From positions 62,001-126,000 of the forward strand of contig JAFLBR010000015.1 of assembly GCA_017303795.1 (NCBI GenBank): a DNA stretch of 64,000 nt, written 5' to 3'. The notes under the pieces were generated by a model. That model saw only the letters and a program-made list of their open reading frames with translations, was not told the origin of the DNA and made no database searches. The stretch is from Cytophagales bacterium. Lineage in GTDB: Bacteria; Bacteroidota; Bacteroidia; Cytophagales; Cyclobacteriaceae. Each line of letters begins with the position of its first letter. Positions within the stretch are counted from its first letter, which is position 1. Of this stretch, positions 55,046 to 63,418 are shown in pieces. The position numbers were made by a program, and so were the translations under genes.

Positions 55046-55663
55046 ATGAAGACTGAGATTAAAACATTCCTCGACAATTTAAATTCGGACTTTGATATAG
55101 TTAAAGAGCAAGTTGACAAGTACTATAACTTTGACAACAAAGCTGACCTGAGACATGACGGAGCAGTAAAAATATTTAATAGGACTTGGGTCGCTCCAAT
55201 GAATTACGGACTTCTTTTATTTCCACCGGCTAACAAAACAATAATTGAAAAATTTGAGAAGAAGGAGAAATTGAAAATTCCAGACTTTTATAAAACAATC
55301 TTGACTATGATGAATGGTTGTTTTATTTATGACTTCAGCCTATTTGGACTACCTAAATCTATTTATGAAAAGGGACTTCTTGACAGGTCGGACTTGTACC
55401 AATTTGACTTGGGGACGGCTAATAAAGACTGGACATTAGAGTATGACGTAGAGCCCAACCTATTTCATTTTGGTGGAAGAGCTTATTCTGATGACGAGAA
55501 TACAGGTTATTTTATTGATACAACTAATAAGATTTACTCAATACTTCCTTCGGGACAAATATTGAACACGTGGACTTCATTCAAGAAATTTTTGACTGAC
55601 GAGATATTGGAAGCAGAAACGATGATGAGGGAAGAGTTACCAAAGGATTTGAGAAAGAAATAA
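55046..55663 (+). CDS. Cassette 5: SMI1/KNR4 (SUKH) family immunity protein
   Basis: About 205 residues from ATG 55046, which follows GGGACA directly after the cassette start. The SUKH pattern is clear: IEKFEKKEKLKIPDFYKTILTMMNGCFIYDFSLFGLP in the middle and GYFIDTTNKIYSILPSG...SFKKFLTDEILE at the end. SUKH proteins are broad-range immunity proteins against nuclease and other toxins of polymorphic systems. No toxin gene is adjacent. Confidence 0.85.
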   Translation: MKTEIKTFLDNLNSDFDIVKEQVDKYYNFDNKADLRHDGAVKIFNRTWVAPMNYGLLLFPPANKTIIEKFEKKEKLKIPDFYKTILTMMNGCFIYDFSLFGLPKSIYEKGLLDRSDLYQFDLGTANKDWTLEYDVEPNLFHFGGRAYSDDENTGYFIDTTNKIYSILPSGQILNTWTSFKKFLTDEILEAETMMREELPKDLRKK

Positions 55664-55665
55664 CA

Positions 55666-55799
55666 GCGCCCAACAAGAGCTATAAAACATGTGCTTTTTT
55701 TGTAGGTTCTTAAAGTGCGTGCTCCTAAATTTCGTTTGCAACGGGTGACAAGGACGAAGGTGTTTACACGCACACGTTTTATAGCCAAACGTTGGTGGC
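55666..55799 (+). repeat. attC site of cassette 5
   Basis: R'' GCGCCCAAC (55666-55674) complements GTTGGGCGC at 55021. Inner stem GCTATAAAAC/GTTTTATAGC, ten perfect pairs. R' GTTGGTGGC at 55791-55799. Confidence 0.9.
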
Positions 55800-55826
55800 A
55801 ATGTGGCCGGGACAAATAGATACGAT

Positions 55827-56708
55827 ATGGATTTTAATTTTTTTAAGAAGAAAAGATCAAGTGGAGTCTTTGTTCCGAAAGGAGAAGATTTTGAAGAAGT
55901 CACGGACAAGATTGAGAATGCTTCGCTAAATGGCATCTCAGAACATCTTGGATATCATCCAGACCAAGTGCATTTCTATTTCGGACGCCATGACAACGAC
56001 TTTGACATTCAACAAGTGGCTTTTGAGATATTCACTGACAAGATTGCTTTTGTTTTAATAAAGAGTACAGTTAGTAAAGTCGACAAAAGCAAATTGAAAC
56101 GTTTCTTAGATAAATTCAATCTGACCGAGGAATTTGACAGTGTTAGAGTTCGGGAGATTTTGGAGAGTGGAGTTGAAAACAAGTCACTAAGCATAGACTA
56201 TTTATCAAGAGTTCTTGGACTGAGTATCAATGAAGGAAGCGGTGGAATTTTCTTGGTTGAGAAGCTTGGACTTTATTTATATTTTGCGGACGGCTACTTG
56301 GTCGACATTCAGTCATCGGACGGACTAGGTAAATGGACGAAGTATTTACGTGACCTGAATGAAAACCTATTTAATTCTTACGTTAAGGTAGCTGAGAAGT
56401 ATTGGGGAGGCAATCGTAAAATGATAGAATCCGAAGTTAACATTCAGGGAGAGTCTTTAGCGAGTACGCCAAATGCCGTAAACAATGAATTTGTTGCGAA
56501 GCATAGATCAGAGTTCGGGACAATTAACTTCTTCATGCTCTTAGTTTGTCATTATAACCAGAAAATAAACGAAGAGACTTTTCAGGACATAAATCACGGA
56601 CGATATACCAAATTAGAAAACGCTGTTGACGAAGTTGAGAAGTATAAATACAATAATTTTGTATTTCATTTTTCCAGTGACGGGGAGTTGCTTGAAATAA
56701 AGGAGTGA
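55827..56708 (+). CDS. Cassette 6: hypothetical protein
   Basis: About 293 residues from ATG 55827; a GTG at 55803 is an alternative start. It begins with a basic stretch (MDFNFFKKKRSSGVFVPKGEDFEEV) and is otherwise soluble, with mixed alpha/beta character (LGYHPDQVHFYFGRHDNDFDIQQVAFEIFTDKIAFVLIKSTV, SGGIFLVEKLGLYLYFADGYLVDIQSSDGLGKWTKYL). No family is recognised. Asp is mostly encoded by GAC, unlike the backbone. Confidence 0.65.
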   Translation: MDFNFFKKKRSSGVFVPKGEDFEEVTDKIENASLNGISEHLGYHPDQVHFYFGRHDNDFDIQQVAFEIFTDKIAFVLIKSTVSKVDKSKLKRFLDKFNLTEEFDSVRVREILESGVENKSLSIDYLSRVLGLSINEGSGGIFLVEKLGLYLYFADGYLVDIQSSDGLGKWTKYLRDLNENLFNSYVKVAEKYWGGNRKMIESEVNIQGESLASTPNAVNNEFVAKHRSEFGTINFFMLLVCHYNQKINEETFQDINHGRYTKLENAVDEVEKYKYNNFVFHFSSDGELLEIKE

Positions 56709-56745
56709 CAGATGACTACGAATGAAGAGCGGAGAAGGCCACACA

Positions 56746-56879
56746 GCCACCAACAAAGTGCATAATCAATGGCGGGGTTCAGTGTAAATTTGTAGTTTAG
56801 TTTTCAAAATACGTTTGGTGTCGTGGGACAGTGACGCGCTTCGAATTCCCGCCACTGCTTATGCACAAACGTTAGCGCC
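56746..56879 (+). repeat. attC site of cassette 6
   Basis: R'' GCCACCAAC (56746-56754) complements GTTGGTGGC at 55791. Closely related in sequence to the attC of cassettes 2 and 10, including the central GTGGGACAGTGACGCGCTTC. R' GTTAGCGCC at 56871-56879, the only core with GTTA. Confidence 0.9.
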
Positions 56880-57094
56880 AATGCCCTTCCAGTACCGCGG
56901 ACAATGACAACCAAGCCGACAAAGACTCGGTTCCGCAGACAAGAAAAAAACGGGGTGACAGTTACTAACACAAATTCGCCACGGGGACAAGCGAACGTTT
57001 CTTTAAAATAACGTAGGACAGAGGAAAAAAATTAAAATTATAACTCGACTGACAAGCATCTAATTTCTGTAACTTTAATAACAACCCATTAGAC
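56880..57094 (+). other. Leader region of cassette 7
   Basis: About 215 bp before the first recognisable gene of the cassette. It contains GGACAATG at 56899-56906, the start-like motif common to the array, opening a 35-codon frame with poor composition (56904-57011). TAACTTTA at about 57070 is only a weak -7-like element. Confidence 0.4.
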
Positions 57095-57394
57095 ATGAAA
57101 AAATTCAAATGGTTACTTAATTGGTCTTTACAGAACATTTACGTCAATGACGGGGACGTTATCCCTGTAAGGATATACGGAAAACTCATTGGCCAATGCA
57201 AAATAATAATTGAGGGGGACAAAGTAATTGGGGATTTTACATTAAGTGAAGACCTCGATAACTCTCAATATGTACTTTATACGATTTCAGCGCCAAACTT
57301 AGCCAACCAGATGTTTCTTGAAGGCATTCTTCTCGTTGATTATTACGATGGTTTAGAAAAGAGAGCTAAAAAAGTTGAAGACATGTTTAGCTAA
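57095..57394 (+). CDS. Cassette 7: hypothetical protein
   Basis: A 99-residue protein rich in beta strands (SLQNIYVNDGDVIPVRIYGKLIGQCKIIIEGDKVIGDFTLSEDL) with no signal peptide. It ends 12 bp before the next gene. No family recognised. Confidence 0.6.
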   Translation: MKKFKWLLNWSLQNIYVNDGDVIPVRIYGKLIGQCKIIIEGDKVIGDFTLSEDLDNSQYVLYTISAPNLANQMFLEGILLVDYYDGLEKRAKKVEDMFS

Positions 57395-57406
57395 AAAAAA
57401 TAAACT

Positions 57407-58447
57407 ATGAAGTGGTTTTTGGTAACAATACCCGTTTTACTTATAAACTTCAGTGCGTTATCCCAGCTTAAATCAAACTACGCGAGTGGTTTTGAAGTAG
57501 GGTTCAAGGAGGGCTATTGTTACAATAACAAAGCTGTGGACTGTTTTTATCCTATGACGCCAGAGGCCCCGCTTCCAAGAATAAACGAAGACAAGGATAA
57601 TTACACTCAAGGATATAATCGCGGATTTCAATTTGGTCTCGATCTTAAAAGAAGCAATGATGCATTATCCAATTCAGATGCTAATCTGAACTACCAGTTA
57701 ACAAAGTTTAATGACTATATCCAGCAAAACCCAATTGATGCTATGGCGGCTGTTGGAATGATGATGCAAAAGAAATATGATACGCGAAAAGAATGGATAC
57801 AAGAGAGAATAAACCAATTGGCGGAATTGTCACAAACCCTATTTAACAAAGAAACCTTGCCAAGCAATAGTGATGTGAATTCAATAAGAAATAAGTTCTG
57901 GAAGGTGACAGTCGATTATGTAAATGGCATTAGAGCCATTGACTATGCAAATGATTATCAATTTGGGTCAATACAATCAAATTTAAAAAAAATTGAATCT
58001 TACTACTACAAATCATACAATGAAAATATTAGTCGAAGTCGCTCATACGCCATTAGTACCGAAAAAAAGACAACCGAGCAAACTTCATCTGTTGAATTGA
58101 CGGGTGGTAACGAAAACAAAACATTTAGTGGAGTTCTCGACAAGTATTTTGGAAAGTACTCATGTGCAATTCAGACCTATGAGTTGACGGACAATAGTTA
58201 TACAGTAAAGGAAACGAAAAATGGAGAAATCATTTTTGCTAACCGGATGATCATGTTTAGATCTGCTGACAATGAAGATTATAAAGGTAGAAAACTAATA
58301 AACGAAACTTTGGACAGTGGCACAAAGCAATGTATTTACAGTACTGATTATGGAGACATTACTGTTGATTATGATTTTAAAAAGATAGTTTTCTACGACC
58401 TGGATCACAAACACTACTACGTTTATATCGTAAAAAATAAATTGTAA
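57407..58447 (+). CDS. Cassette 7: secreted protein of unknown function
   Basis: A 346-residue protein with a signal peptide (MKWFLVTIPVLLINFSALSQ). Two GF/GY-rich segments are present (YASGFEVGFKEGYCYNN, YTQGYNRGFQFGLDL), then a helical middle (about 85-215) and a beta-rich C-terminal domain (about 240-346, FGKYSCAIQTYELTDNSYTVKETKNGEII...). Probably periplasmic. Second gene of a two-gene cassette. Confidence 0.65.
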   Translation: MKWFLVTIPVLLINFSALSQLKSNYASGFEVGFKEGYCYNNKAVDCFYPMTPEAPLPRINEDKDNYTQGYNRGFQFGLDLKRSNDALSNSDANLNYQLTKFNDYIQQNPIDAMAAVGMMMQKKYDTRKEWIQERINQLAELSQTLFNKETLPSNSDVNSIRNKFWKVTVDYVNGIRAIDYANDYQFGSIQSNLKKIESYYYKSYNENISRSRSYAISTEKKTTEQTSSVELTGGNENKTFSGVLDKYFGKYSCAIQTYELTDNSYTVKETKNGEIIFANRMIMFRSADNEDYKGRKLINETLDSGTKQCIYSTDYGDITVDYDFKKIVFYDLDHKHYYVYIVKNKL

Positions 58448-58489
58448 CAGGCGACAAATTAACGGTAAACTAAGAGAAGGAAGGGCACA

Positions 58490-58664
58490 GGCGCTAACAA
58501 AATGTTTATGCAATGCGGGGGTTTGGTGTTAAATTGAAGTTTATGTTTCACAATGTAGTTCGGTCACGGGGGACAGTTCGGAGCAAGTCGGGCTTAACAT
58601 TCCGCTGCGCTTCATTTTTAAACCCTCCTATTCCCCGCACTGCATAAACACAAACGTTGGCCGC
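58490..58664 (+). repeat. attC site of cassette 7
   Basis: R'' GGCGCTAAC (58490-58498) complements GTTAGCGCC at 56871. Inner stem TGTTTATGCA/TGCATAAACA. At about 175 bp it is the longest site, with a longer terminal arm. R' GTTGGCCGC at 58656-58664. Confidence 0.9.
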
Positions 58665-58680
58665 AATTGCCTTTGGACAA

Positions 58681-59370
58681 ATGATAAACTGGTTTAAGAA
58701 GAGACGGACAAAAAAAGAAATCGAGAAATTTGAAAGAGTTCTCTCCGACAAGTTAGGTGCCATCTTCCCGACAATGAAAGAACTTAGAGAAAACTCAAAA
58801 CTCCAGTTCTTCAACTATTCCGACAAGCCGATTGGAATTAGTTTCGCTTACTCAATGAACGGACCATACTATGACCGACACGGTAAAAAGCATCGAGTTA
58901 ACTTCAAAGTTGACGGACTTGAAATTAAAAACAAGCAGAGTAATGTGTTCGTAAAGCTACCGGTGACAGTAACTCACGACTTAATTGGGACAATTGAAAT
59001 CGACAATCCATCGGACATCTGGAAAAATTACGACCTAACCGACATTAAGATTCAGGAAATCAAAAGGACTGAATTGGAGTTTGCAAATGAAGATGAGAAA
59101 AAACTAAAGAAGATTTTAAAAGGAATTGACCAAGAGCTAAAGAAGAAAATAGAAGTGGACGACACTTTTGAAATCGAGTTGGACGGCAAAAGATACTACA
59201 CGATCCTCGACATGGAGGATGGTAACTACATCAGCGTGAACTCAAGGGGACAGGTCTACCGACTCCATCATGACAGTGATGAACAAGCAAAACTTATTAA
59301 CAAGTCAATTAAGGACTTTTTGATCAATTACTCGGGCGACAAAAAGGACTTCGAAAAACTATTTGACTAA
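58681..59370 (+). CDS. Cassette 8: hypothetical charged protein
   Basis: About 229 residues from ATG 58681, which follows GGACAA. The N-terminus is basic (MINWFKKRRTKKEIEKFERVLSDKL). The C-terminal part (ELDGKRYYTILDMEDGNYISVNSRGQVYRLHHDSDEQAKLINKSIKDFL) recalls the end of SUKH-type immunity domains, but the N-terminal part does not, so this is only a hint. GAC dominates its Asp codons. Confidence 0.6.
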   Translation: MINWFKKRRTKKEIEKFERVLSDKLGAIFPTMKELRENSKLQFFNYSDKPIGISFAYSMNGPYYDRHGKKHRVNFKVDGLEIKNKQSNVFVKLPVTVTHDLIGTIEIDNPSDIWKNYDLTDIKIQEIKRTELEFANEDEKKLKKILKGIDQELKKKIEVDDTFEIELDGKRYYTILDMEDGNYISVNSRGQVYRLHHDSDEQAKLINKSIKDFLINYSGDKKDFEKLFD

Positions 59371-59379
59371 AAGGCAACA

Positions 59380-59516
59380 GCGGCCAACAAAATGTATAAA
59401 ACATGGCTGGGGCACAGTGTAAATTTGTAGTTTGGTTTTCATAATTTCGTTTGGTCACGTGGGACAGGACGAAGCTTCGTAAACCCAGCCACGTTTCATA
59501 CACAAACGTTGCCAGC
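59380..59516 (+). repeat. attC site of cassette 8
   Basis: R'' GCGGCCAAC (59380-59388) complements GTTGGCCGC at 58656. Inner stem TGTAT-AAAAC/GTTTC-ATACA, then GGCTGGG/CCCAGCC. R' GTTGCCAGC at 59508-59516. Confidence 0.9.
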
Positions 59517-59608
59517 CATAGGGTCGGGACAAATTAGTTTTCAAATAAAATGGTCGACATATTACTAAGAGCAAATTCAACACGAGGACAAGGAAAAACA
59601 CCGCAACC

Positions 59609-60361
59609 ATGATTTATAATATTCTAAACGGGGACTCTCTTGCTTACAGTTTCCCAGACACGAAAATTGAGGGAGATCTCATAGTTGTTAGAGAGTGCCT
59701 AATAGATGGAGACATGTTAGGCGACAATCTGCATGACCTTTGGCAATCAAGAGCAAAGTACATGGGATTAACAGAAGCTGAATACCATAATAAAATTGCA
59801 AAGGAATTTGAAAAGATAATGAATGCACCTGATAATTCAGAGTTTAATCTTTGGTTTGAGTACGACTTGTTTTGTCAAGTAAACATGTGGTTTGTCATTT
59901 CAATTATCAATAGTTTGCCAATAAAGAAGAGGGTTTTTGCTGTTTATACCTCTCACTTAGACAAAGCCAATAAAAATTTTTGGAATGGCTTTGGACCAGC
60001 AAATACAGATGAACTTAAAACTTGCTACGCAAAAAGGATTCTTTTGAGTGAAGCCAACATGGACTTAGGGCAAGCGTTGTGGAAGGCTTACAAAAACGGT
60101 AACCTTGAAGAGTTGACAAATCTCTCAAAGCATCAATCTTTAGCTTTTCCGTATCTACAAGAAGTAGTAATGGCGCATGTTGACCGCTTTCCAGGAGATG
60201 GCAAAAAAGGAAGGCCTGAAAAAGTTATTGAAGACATCTCGAATAATATTTCAACTGATTTTAATGAAGTGTTCAAAGAATTTTGGAAACGCGAAAGCAT
60301 TTATGGCTTCGGTGACACTCAATTAAAAAGTTTGTATGACAAAGTAATGCACGACCGCTAA
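59609..60361 (+). CDS. Cassette 9: DUF1835 domain protein
   Basis: The 250-residue protein matches the DUF1835 family: IYNILNGDSLAYSFPDTKIEGDLIVVRECLIDGDMLGDNLHDLW at the start and FNLWFEYDLFCQVNMWFVISIINSL in the middle. The role of the family is not established. Asp codons are mixed. The ATG lies about 100 bp into the cassette. Confidence 0.8.
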   Translation: MIYNILNGDSLAYSFPDTKIEGDLIVVRECLIDGDMLGDNLHDLWQSRAKYMGLTEAEYHNKIAKEFEKIMNAPDNSEFNLWFEYDLFCQVNMWFVISIINSLPIKKRVFAVYTSHLDKANKNFWNGFGPANTDELKTCYAKRILLSEANMDLGQALWKAYKNGNLEELTNLSKHQSLAFPYLQEVVMAHVDRFPGDGKKGRPEKVIEDISNNISTDFNEVFKEFWKRESIYGFGDTQLKSLYDKVMHDR

Positions 60362-60415
60362 TAAATGGGTGACAGGAATGCAGGCTACGAATGAAGTGAG
60401 GAGAAGACCCTACGT

Positions 60416-60551
60416 CTGGCAACAAAATGTATAAAACATGGCTGGGGTTCAGTGTAAATTTGTAGTTTAGTTTTTCAAATTACGTTTGGTATCGTGGGAC
60501 AGTGATGCGCTTCGAAAGCCCAGCCACGTTTCATACATAAACGTTGGCAGC
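60416..60551 (+). repeat. attC site of cassette 9
   Basis: R'' CTGGCAAC (60416-60423) complements GTTGCCAG at 59508. Inner stem and GGCTGGG/CCCAGCC as in cassette 8. R' GTTGGCAGC at 60543-60551. Confidence 0.9.
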
Positions 60552-60616
60552 AATGGCGCGCAGCTTCGTGGACAGAGACGATAAGAGACAAAATTTCCGC
60601 AACAAGGAGAAGGGAA

Positions 60617-61006
60617 ATGAAAAAAGTAATTTTACTATCAGCAATAGTATTGGTTGGAGTGATTGGCGTATACTACTTCGTGACATTCCTTGCGGTTCAA
60701 TCCAAATTTGCAAGTGACGACATTTCAAATGACTTAAAATTCGAGACGAGAACTTGGACAGAGGGGACAATCAGACAAAGAGGACAGATGGTCAATTACC
60801 TTCTAGATAGCATTGGACTCGTTGACAAAACAAAGGAGGAAATAACTAAACTCTTGGGGGAGCCAGACTCTGAAAATAACGTGGCTGACGGAGAATATAA
60901 ATCAAAGTTTTACTACTCGGTTGACAAAGGAGATGCTTTCACGTACGACATGATTGTATTCTTCGATTCGACTGACAACGTGAAATTTATTTTGTTTGAC
61001 GACTGA
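60617..61006 (+). CDS. Cassette 10: membrane-anchored protein with GEPD motif
   Basis: A 129-residue protein with an N-terminal membrane anchor or uncleaved signal (MKKVILLSAIVLVGVIGVYYFVTFLAV) and a small extracytoplasmic domain. The stretch LVDKTKEEITKLLGEPDSEN resembles the SmpA/OmlA (BamE-like) motif DLxGxTxxEVxxLLGxPD. It may be a BamE-fold protein, but not a true assembly factor. Confidence 0.55.
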   Translation: MKKVILLSAIVLVGVIGVYYFVTFLAVQSKFASDDISNDLKFETRTWTEGTIRQRGQMVNYLLDSIGLVDKTKEEITKLLGEPDSENNVADGEYKSKFYYSVDKGDAFTYDMIVFFDSTDNVKFILFDD

Positions 61007-61040
61007 GAAGTGAATCCTTTAAAGGTGAACGAAGCGCCAC

Positions 61041-61176
61041 AGCTGCCAACAAAGTGCATAATCAATGGCGGGGTTCAGTGTAAATTTGTAGTTTAGTTTT
61101 TCAAATAACGTTTTGTGTCGTGGGAAAGTGACGCGCTTCGAACTCCCGCCACTGCTTATGCACAAACGTTGTGGGC
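61041..61176 (+). repeat. attC site of cassette 10
   Basis: R'' GCTGCCAAC (61041-61049) complements GTTGGCAGC at 60543. Clear layout: AAC-AAA-GTGCATAA-TCAAT-GGCGGG ... CCCGCC-ACTGC-TTATGCAC-AAAC-GTT. R' GTTGTGGGC at 61168-61176. Confidence 0.92.
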
Positions 61177-61191
61177 AACCGCACTTGGACA

Positions 61192-61953
61192 ATGATGACA
61201 ACTGACAAAGCACATAATTGTAGAGATGACGAGAGAACAAACTCGAACATAGAAAAGTACGGGTTGACAGTTATCATGATTGAGGCGACAGACTATTTAC
61301 CTTCATTCGCTTATAGCATTGGACTTTGGAAAAAATTTGGACATCCAGAGATAATCTCATTTGGACTGACAACTAAAACTCTTCACTCAATTATCAACAT
61401 TGCTGCCGACATAGTTAAAAGCGGACAGACAATTCAAACAAGTAGGACTTATTCTGACTTCTTTGAGACTGGAAGGGCAGAATTTATAACAGTTGACAAG
61501 CGAAACATCAGAGACTATTTTGGTACAGCAATTGACTTTTATAACACAAGCGACTTACCGGCATTGCAATTAGTTTGGACAGACCGTAACGACAAATTTC
61601 CCTGGGACAAGGACTTTGAAGAGGAGTTTGTTTATAAACAGCCGCTCTTGGACAGAAACGCTGACTTCAAATTTAGAGAACCAAAGAACGTAGCGACATT
61701 TACGACAAGACAATGGTTAGAACTTCGTAAACCAATTCTGAGAGTAGTCCATGAACATGAAGGTGACTGGCAATTCCTGACAGGTGACCAAATGCAGGAA
61801 GACATTAAAATAGTTGCTCTTGAACAATTGGTACTTCGTGACAAAACATTGAATGACGTATTTGACTTAGACTATGGTGAACAGGCCGACCGAGACTCAA
61901 TAGGCGGACAATGGAAAAGAAGTAAAGTTGAGAACGATGAAGATGTGGAGTAA
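61192..61953 (+). CDS. Cassette 11: DUF4262 domain protein
   Basis: About 253 residues from ATG 61192, which follows TTGGACA; a second ATG comes directly after. DUF4262 is visible at about 20-120 (NIEKYGLTVIMIEATDYLPSFAYSIGLWKKFGHPEIISFGLTTKTLHSIINIAADIVKSG). A DUF2185-like or similar tail (QLVWTDRNDKFPWDKDFEEEF...) follows. The family is often found near immunity or defence genes, but its activity is not known. Confidence 0.8.
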   Translation: MMTTDKAHNCRDDERTNSNIEKYGLTVIMIEATDYLPSFAYSIGLWKKFGHPEIISFGLTTKTLHSIINIAADIVKSGQTIQTSRTYSDFFETGRAEFITVDKRNIRDYFGTAIDFYNTSDLPALQLVWTDRNDKFPWDKDFEEEFVYKQPLLDRNADFKFREPKNVATFTTRQWLELRKPILRVVHEHEGDWQFLTGDQMQEDIKIVALEQLVLRDKTLNDVFDLDYGEQADRDSIGGQWKRSKVENDEDVE

Positions 61954-61961
61954 GTGCGGCA

Positions 61962-62096
61962 GCCCACAACAAAATACATATGCCATGCAGGGGTTTGGTG
62001 TTGCCATTTACATGTAATCAACTAATTTAGTGTATCAACGTGGGACAGTGACGTGTTTCAAAATCCCTGCACGTCATATGTACCAACGTTGTGTGC
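61962..62096 (+). repeat. attC site of cassette 11
   Basis: R'' GCCCACAAC (61962-61970) complements GTTGTGGGC at 61168. Inner stem TACATATG/CATATGTA, then GCAGGG/CCCTGC. R' GTTGTGTGC at 62088-62096. Confidence 0.9.
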
Positions 62097-62112
62097 AAGC
62101 GTTTTGAAAAAG

Positions 62113-62703
62113 ATGAGACCACAAGAATTTAAGAATATTTGGACAAGTACGGGGGACAAATTATCACCGTTGACCGAAAGTCGACTAGTTGGACTGAATT
62201 TAAAACCAACGACAATTGAATTCTTAACAACATCTGGATTACCGGTGGACGCTGCACCCTATTTAACATTTGCGGACGACTCCGCTGACAAATTCAATGG
62301 AATAGTTCGACTGACCGACCAATTTGAATTCTTAGAAGACGAATTTAAAAAATGGATTGTGATTGGCTCATGTAGTGACGGTGACCCAATTGCAATTAAT
62401 ATTGAGCAAAACGACCAAATTGACTGGTTGGACCACGACAATTATTTCGAACCTGGATTTTTCAATAGTTCAATTGAGGCGTTAGCAGACTGTTTAGTAA
62501 TCTACCGACAATTTATTCAAGACATTCAAAGGGAAAATGGTGAAGGTGCATACTTAAATGGTGACTTCTCGGACAATCAATTTGAATCATTAAAAAACAA
62601 ATTACTGAAAGTTGACAGTCGAGCGCTTATCGACAACGGATTTTGGAAAGAGCAACTCGACATGGATTTAGCCATGAGAGACGACAATAAAAAAGAACGG
62701 TGA
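62113..62703 (+). CDS. Cassette 12: SUKH-4-like immunity protein
   Basis: About 196 residues from ATG 62113. The pattern fits SUKH-4 immunity proteins: a short N-terminal helix, FLTTSGLPVDAAPYLTFADDSADKFNGIVRL, then WIVIGSCSDGDPIAINIEQNDQIDWLDHDN and FFNSSIEALADCLVIYRQF. It would neutralise a polymorphic toxin; none is nearby. By hand count 22 of its 23 Asp codons are GAC. Confidence 0.7.
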   Translation: MRPQEFKNIWTSTGDKLSPLTESRLVGLNLKPTTIEFLTTSGLPVDAAPYLTFADDSADKFNGIVRLTDQFEFLEDEFKKWIVIGSCSDGDPIAINIEQNDQIDWLDHDNYFEPGFFNSSIEALADCLVIYRQFIQDIQRENGEGAYLNGDFSDNQFESLKNKLLKVDSRALIDNGFWKEQLDMDLAMRDDNKKER

Positions 62704-62712
62704 AAAACGCCA

Positions 62713-62839
62713 GCACACAACAGCATGTTTCTGCAATGGTGCCGTGACGAGTTAGTTTAAAGTTTTATCTTCGCTTGGTTTCGCGGGACAGGGCGCGGCT
62801 TCGGAAAGGCACCACTGCAGAAACACAAACGTTGGGCGT
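62713..62839 (+). repeat. attC site of cassette 12
   Basis: R'' GCACACAAC (62713-62721) complements GTTGTGTGC at 62088. Inner stem TGTTTCTGCA/TGCAGAAACA, then GGTGCC/GGCACC. R' GTTGGGCGT at 62831-62839. With 127 bp it is the shortest site. Confidence 0.9.
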
Positions 62840-62874
62840 CATGCGTTAAGACCATTGAGTTAACATAATTAAGT

Positions 62875-63414
62875 ATGAGGACATTGCTTGCAACATCAGT
62901 TTTGGTACTTTTTTTCAGTTCAAATCTCCTTGGACAGAATATTAGCGAATTGGAAAAGAAGAGAGGGTTTAGAGACTTCACTTTGGGACAAGACTTTTCT
63001 ATGTACAAAGATCGAGTTTGGATGACCATTGCTGACGAAGAACAAAATAAAAACAAGAAGGTAAAAGAGTATTCGCTAAAAGATGAAATAAAGGTAAAAG
63101 ATTTGGACTTCATGGTGACATTGAAGTTTTATCAAGACAAACTTATCGAGGTTTCAGTTTATCGATTGACCAAAAATATCAATGAATTTAGCTCTATTAA
63201 ACAGTCGTTATTTAGCTTATATGGAGCGGTAGACAATAGTCATTTAGACCCAAACAAGCCAAGCGATTTAAGAGAATGCAATGAAGTCTTTTTGTGGAAT
63301 TCGGAAAGTGTTGGATTAGAACTGGTTCATTGTACCAAAGAGGAGCCTTTTCTAGTAGAATTTACCATTTGGGACATTAAAGCAAATCTCAAAATATTAA
63401 AGGACGAATTTTAG
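62875..63414 (+). CDS. Cassette 13: secreted protein of unknown function
   Basis: A 179-residue protein with a signal peptide (MRTLLATSVLVLFFSSNLLGQ). The mature domain is alpha/beta (FTLGQDFSMYKDRVWMTIADEEQNKNKK, LDFMVTLKFYQDKLIEVSVYRLTKNINEFSSIKQSLFSLYG). Two Cys are present in the C-terminal half (RECNEVFLW, LVHCTKEE). No family recognised. It ends 4 bp before the next gene. Confidence 0.65.
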   Translation: MRTLLATSVLVLFFSSNLLGQNISELEKKRGFRDFTLGQDFSMYKDRVWMTIADEEQNKNKKVKEYSLKDEIKVKDLDFMVTLKFYQDKLIEVSVYRLTKNINEFSSIKQSLFSLYGAVDNSHLDPNKPSDLRECNEVFLWNSESVGLELVHCTKEEPFLVEFTIWDIKANLKILKDEF

Positions 63415-63418
63415 TAGT

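Noticed and set aside
56904-57011. 35-codon frame at the start of cassette 7
   Set aside because: Thr/Arg/Asn-rich composition without structure, starting only because the GGACAATG motif is present.
48114-62839. The palindromes as simple terminators or REP elements
   Set aside because: They lack T-runs, are on one strand orientation only, and each outer box matches the start of its own gene unit, which terminators and REPs do not do.
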